Shown piece after piece: positions 60,869 through 64,000 of a DNA stretch of 64,000 nucleotides (the first letter of the stretch is position 1; each line of letters starts with the position of its first letter). This DNA comes from Pseudomonas sp. UBA5706 (GTDB lineage Bacteria > Pseudomonadota > Gammaproteobacteria > Pseudomonadales > Pseudomonadaceae), in assembly GCF_002419965.1 (NCBI RefSeq), contig NZ_DIHC01000009.1:9713-73712 (forward strand). Reading direction: 5' to 3'. The notes beneath the pieces were generated by a model. The model had not been told where the DNA came from and searched no databases. It saw only the letters and a program-made list of their open reading frames with translations. Made by a program: the position numbers and the translations under genes.

Positions 60869-61426
60869 ATGCTGAAAAAAATTGCCCTTTCTGCCGCCGC
60901 CGTACTGTTCGCTTCCAACCTGATGGCCGCCCCCGCGCCTCACGTCGTACTGGAAACCACCAATGGCAACATCGAAATCGAGCTGAACCAGGACAAGGCG
61001 CCGGTCAGCACCGCAAACTTCCTCAAGTACGTGGACAGCAACTTCTACACCAACACCATCTTCCACCGCGTGATCCCGGGCTTCATGGTCCAAGGCGGCG
61101 GCTTCACAGCGCAGATGCTGCAGAAGCAGACCAGCGATCCGATCAAGAACGAAGCGGATAACGGCCTGCACAACGTGCGCGGGACCATCGCCATGGCACG
61201 CACCTCTGATGTGAACTCGGCCACCAGCCAGTTCTTCATCAACGTCAAGGACAACGAAATGCTCGACCACGGTGTCCGTGACTTCGGTTACGCGGTGTTC
61301 GGCAAAGTGGTCAACGGTATGGACGTGGTCGACATCATCGTCAACTCCCAGACGACCACCAAGAATGGTATGCAAAACGTGCCGGTGGACCCGATTCTGA
61401 TCAAGTCCGCCAAGCGCGTGAATTAA
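60869..61426 (+). CDS. ppiA: Periplasmic peptidyl-prolyl cis-trans isomerase PpiA
   Basis: The protein is 185 residues with a signal peptide (MLKKIALSAAAVLFASNLMAA). The cyclophilin core is intact: FLKYVDSNFYTNTIFHRVIPGFMVQGGGF near 51-80 with the catalytic arginine (HRVIPGF), IAMARTSDVNSATSQFFIN near 110-128, and GYAVFGKVVNGMDVVD near 145. It speeds proline isomerisation in periplasmic protein folding. The ATG at 60869 starts the signal peptide. A strong terminator follows. Confidence 0.92.
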   Translation: MLKKIALSAAAVLFASNLMAAPAPHVVLETTNGNIEIELNQDKAPVSTANFLKYVDSNFYTNTIFHRVIPGFMVQGGGFTAQMLQKQTSDPIKNEADNGLHNVRGTIAMARTSDVNSATSQFFINVKDNEMLDHGVRDFGYAVFGKVVNGMDVVDIIVNSQTTTKNGMQNVPVDPILIKSAKRVN

Positions 61427-61441
61427 GCGCTAGCGCTAATG

Positions 61442-61466
61442 AAAGCCGGGCATCCGCCCGGCTTTT
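61442..61466 (+). terminator. Rho-independent terminator of ppiA
   Basis: A 9-bp stem AAGCCGGGC/GCCCGGCTT with a 4-base loop is followed by a short T-run, 16 bases after the ppiA stop. Confidence 0.85.
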
Positions 61467-61603
61467 CAGTTTCCGGGAGGCCGGCGACGCGAAATAGCGT
61501 GAGCAATCGGGTGTTCATGTGGTCTGATTCGGGGACGCATCCAAAGTCCTGAAACAAAGCCCTGCACATAGGAGAGCCCGCTCAAGCGTGGGCGTCATAG
61601 CCA

Positions 61604-63436
61604 ATGCTCTATCGTCGTTTCGAAAAGCTGATCGATATCTTCCGCGAAGCACCCACCGCCGCCCCGCCCAATCAGGTCATGTCGTTCTACGTGTACTACC
61701 TAAGGCAGGTGTGGCCAAGTTTTTTAGCCCTGCTGGTGGTCGGCCTGATTGGTGCGTTAATCGAAGTGTCGTTGTTCAGCTACCTGAGTCGGATCATTGA
61801 CTTGGCCCAAGGCACGCCGAATGTCAATTTTTTCCGCGAGCATGCTTTGGAGTTGACGTGGATGGTGGTCGTGGCCCTGATCCTGCGCCCGATTTTCGTC
61901 GGTCTGCATGATTTGCTGGTGCACCAGACCATCAGCCCTGGCATGACCAGCATGATCAACTGGCAGAACCATAGCTACGTGCTCAAGCAGAGCGTCAATT
62001 TTTTCCAGAACGACTTCGCCGGACGCATCGCCCAGCGCATCGTGCAGACCGGCAACGCGCTGCGCGATTCGGCCGTGCAGTCGGTGGACGCGCTGTGGCA
62101 CGTGTTGATCTACTCGATCAGCGCCCTGGTACTGTTTGCCGAAGCCGACTGGCGCCTGATGATCCCGCTGATCAGCTGGATTGTGGCGTTCGTCCTCGCC
62201 CTCTGGTACTTCGTGCCACGAGTCAAGGCGCGCTCGGTGGTGTCCTCGGACGCCCGTTCGAAACTGATGGGACGAATCGTCGACGGCTACACCAACATCA
62301 CCACCCTGAAGCTGTTTGCCCACACCAATTCCGAGCAGCAGTACGCTCGCGAGGCGATCAGCGAGCAGACCGAGAAGACTCAGCTGGCCGGGCGGGTAAT
62401 CACCGAGATGGACACGGTAATCACCACCTTGAACGGCATCCTGATCGTCTGGACCACCGGCCTTGCGCTGTGGCTGTGGACCCAGTCGCTGATCTCGGTG
62501 GGGGCGATTGCGCTGGCCACTGGTTTGGCGATTCGCATCGTCAACATGTCTGGCTGGATCATGTGGGTGGTCAACGGCATCTTCGAAAACATCGGCATGG
62601 TGCAGGACGGTCTGCAGAGCATTTCCCAGCCGGTGGGCGTCACCGACCGCGAGGCTGCGCCCAAGCTTGCAGTCAGCGAGGGCGAAGTGAAGTTCGAGAA
62701 CCTGCAGTTTCAGTATGGCAAGAGCAAGGGCGTGATTCATGGCCTGAACCTGGACATCAAGCCGGGGGAGAAGATCGGGCTGATCGGGCCGTCCGGTGCA
62801 GGCAAATCGACGTTGGTGAACCTGCTGTTGCGTCTGTATGACGTGCAGGGCGGGCGCATCACGATCGACGACCAGGACATTGCCCACGTGGCTCAGGAAA
62901 GCCTGCGCTCTCACATCGGTATGATCACCCAGGACACGTCGCTGCTGCACCGCTCGATTCGCGACAACCTGCTTTATGGCAAACCCGACGCCACCGACGC
63001 CGAGCTGTGGGAAGCGATGCGCAAGGCCCGGGCCGACGAGTTCATCCCGCAGCTATCGGATTCCGAAGGCCGCACCGGGCTGGATGCTCATGTCGGTGAA
63101 CGCGGCGTGAAGCTGTCCGGCGGTCAACGCCAGCGAATCGCGATCACCCGCGTGCTGCTCAAGGACGCGCCAATCCTTATCATGGACGAAGCGACCTCGG
63201 CGCTGGACTCTGAAGTGGAAGCGGCGATTCAGGAAAGTCTGGAAACGCTGATGCGGGGTAAAACGGTGATCGCCATTGCCCACCGCCTCTCCACGATCGC
63301 GCGCATGGACCGGCTGGTGGTGCTGGAAAATGGCCGCATCGCCGAAAGCGGCACGCACGCGCAGCTGCTGGCTCACAAAGGGCTGTATGCCAGGCTATGG
63401 GCACATCAGACCGGTGGGTTCGTGGGGGTGGATTGA
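61604..63436 (+). CDS. ABC exporter, fused permease and ATPase
   Basis: The protein is 610 residues. Six membrane segments fill residues 30-330, and the ATPase domain carries Walker A GPSGAGKST near 397, a Q-loop in GMITQDTSLLHRS, the signature LSGGQRQR near 505, and Walker B ILIMDEATSAL near 525, with the switch histidine in IAHRLST. It is a half-transporter that should dimerise. The substrate is not known; similar proteins export lipids, peptides or drugs. No partner genes adjoin it. The right edge of the window follows with tandem repeats. Confidence 0.9.
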   Translation: MLYRRFEKLIDIFREAPTAAPPNQVMSFYVYYLRQVWPSFLALLVVGLIGALIEVSLFSYLSRIIDLAQGTPNVNFFREHALELTWMVVVALILRPIFVGLHDLLVHQTISPGMTSMINWQNHSYVLKQSVNFFQNDFAGRIAQRIVQTGNALRDSAVQSVDALWHVLIYSISALVLFAEADWRLMIPLISWIVAFVLALWYFVPRVKARSVVSSDARSKLMGRIVDGYTNITTLKLFAHTNSEQQYAREAISEQTEKTQLAGRVITEMDTVITTLNGILIVWTTGLALWLWTQSLISVGAIALATGLAIRIVNMSGWIMWVVNGIFENIGMVQDGLQSISQPVGVTDREAAPKLAVSEGEVKFENLQFQYGKSKGVIHGLNLDIKPGEKIGLIGPSGAGKSTLVNLLLRLYDVQGGRITIDDQDIAHVAQESLRSHIGMITQDTSLLHRSIRDNLLYGKPDATDAELWEAMRKARADEFIPQLSDSEGRTGLDAHVGERGVKLSGGQRQRIAITRVLLKDAPILIMDEATSALDSEVEAAIQESLETLMRGKTVIAIAHRLSTIARMDRLVVLENGRIAESGTHAQLLAHKGLYARLWAHQTGGFVGVD

Positions 63437-63460
63437 TCCTGCAATTCACTGAATTTTGAG

Positions 63461-64000
63461 TGTGGCCGGAGGCTGTGGGGGTCCGGTTTGCAGACAATGG
63501 GTGCCCTGTAGCATCGCTGCCGGTGCCCGGCAGATCGCGGGCAAGCCTCGCTCCTACGCCCTTTGGGCAGAAGCGGGATAGCGTCGCGCTGCAAGCTTTT
63601 GATTCTGTCCATAGACCGTGGGGTCCGGCTGGCCGACGTTTTGCTTTGATTCTGACCGGAGGCCGTGGGGGGCCGGTTTGCAGACAATGGGTTGCCCTGT
63701 AGCATCGCTGCCGGTCCCCGGCAGATCGCGGGCAAGCCTCGCTCCTACGCCCTGCGGGCAGAAGCGGGATAGCGTCGCGCTGCGAGCTTGTATTCTGGCC
63801 ATAGACCGTGGGGTCCGGCTGGCCGACGTTTTGCTTTGATTCTGGCCGGAGGCCGTGGGGGCCCGGTTTGCAGACAATGGGTCCCCTGTAGCATCGCTGC
63901 CGGTCCCCGGCAGATCGCGGGCAAGCCTCGCTCCTACGCCCTGCGGGCAGAAGCGGGATAGCGCTGCGCTGCAAGCTTTTGATTCTGGCCATAGACCGTG
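63461..64000. repeat. 190-bp tandem repeat with REP-like core, cut by the window edge
   Basis: Three copies start at 63461, 63651 and 63841 with an exact period of 190 bases and only scattered differences; the third runs off the window. Each copy holds a REP-like segment (GATCGCGGGCAAGCC then TCGCTCCTACGCC) and an internal near-repeat of the CCGTGGGGTCCGGCTGGCC type. The short frames here are by-products of the repeat, not genes. Confidence 0.88.

Noticed and set aside
61757..62950. A 397-codon minus-strand frame
   Set aside because: It is antisense to the ABC exporter and has shadow-frame composition.
63180..63992. A 270-codon minus-strand frame with internal peptide repeats
   Set aside because: The repeated peptide simply reflects the 190-bp tandem DNA repeat, and the frame runs antisense into the ABC exporter.
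63461..64000. CRISPR array
   Set aside because: The repeat unit is 190 bases and contiguous, with no short repeats separated by unique spacers.

Overview
The window looks like a Pseudomonas chromosome of the fluorescens/syringae type. The evidence is the housekeeping content (peptide deformylase, PpiA, a YbdG-like MscS, a DEAD-box helicase, a CvfB-like S1 protein), many LysR, AraC and LysE genes, REP-like palindromes, and a decayed IS5-family transposase. The gene-dense parts are GC-rich. The first 22 kb differs: it contains AT-rich gaps, decayed genes and unusual enzyme combinations.

Region 1 (142 to about 22,500) is read here as an undescribed biosynthetic island for a small amino-acid-derived product, with no NRPS or PKS. 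It has three arms. (a) A minus-strand arm (3420 to 142) carries a D-Ala-D-Ala-ligase-like ATP-grasp enzyme, an Asp/Glu racemase-family protein, an EamA-like transporter and a C39-like cysteine peptidase-fold protein. (b) A plus-strand operon (5560 to 11761) carries SbnA and SbnB homologues, a large FAD/NAD(P)-binding enzyme, an LctP-family permease and an orphan periplasmic amino-acid-binding protein. A divergent SerK/SbnI-like ParB-fold gene (5273 to 4785) could supply O-phospho-L-serine, which completes a route to L-2,3-diaminopropionate. (c) A minus-strand operon (19794 to 11815) carries a B12-binding glutamate mutase small subunit, a glutamate mutase large subunit fused to a second copy of the FAD/NAD(P) enzyme, an AMP-ligase fused to a cupin, an MFS exporter and a LysR regulator. 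A second LysR is divergent from this operon, followed by an unrecognised protein and a LysE exporter. Operons (b) and (c) converge on a shared terminator at about 11,780. Between arms (a) and (b) lie a decayed Mrr-type restriction endonuclease and a LysR fragment.

Region 2 (about 22.5 to 30 kb) holds an IS5-family remnant, small exported proteins, a LysE exporter, an unrecognised protein, a HTH-only LuxR-like protein, and an MFS transporter with an AraC regulator.

Region 3 (30 to 46.5 kb) is typical accessory Pseudomonas content. It includes a chemoreceptor, a TonB-dependent siderophore receptor, a LysR/PACE-efflux divergent pair with a clear T-N11-A box, a PQQ sugar dehydrogenase, an AraC/LysE pair, a DapF-like protein with both catalytic cysteines changed to serine, a yeast-type cytosine deaminase, a glycine-betaine-type binding protein beside a lone FecI-like sigma factor, a PhnD-like protein and a fatty acid desaturase.

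Region 4 (46.5 to 64 kb) is mostly conserved core genome. It ends in a 190-bp tandem repeat that carries REP-like sequence and runs off the right edge. I saw no rRNA, tRNA or CRISPR array. Family assignments were made by reading the sequence and from memory of family motifs; no database search was run.
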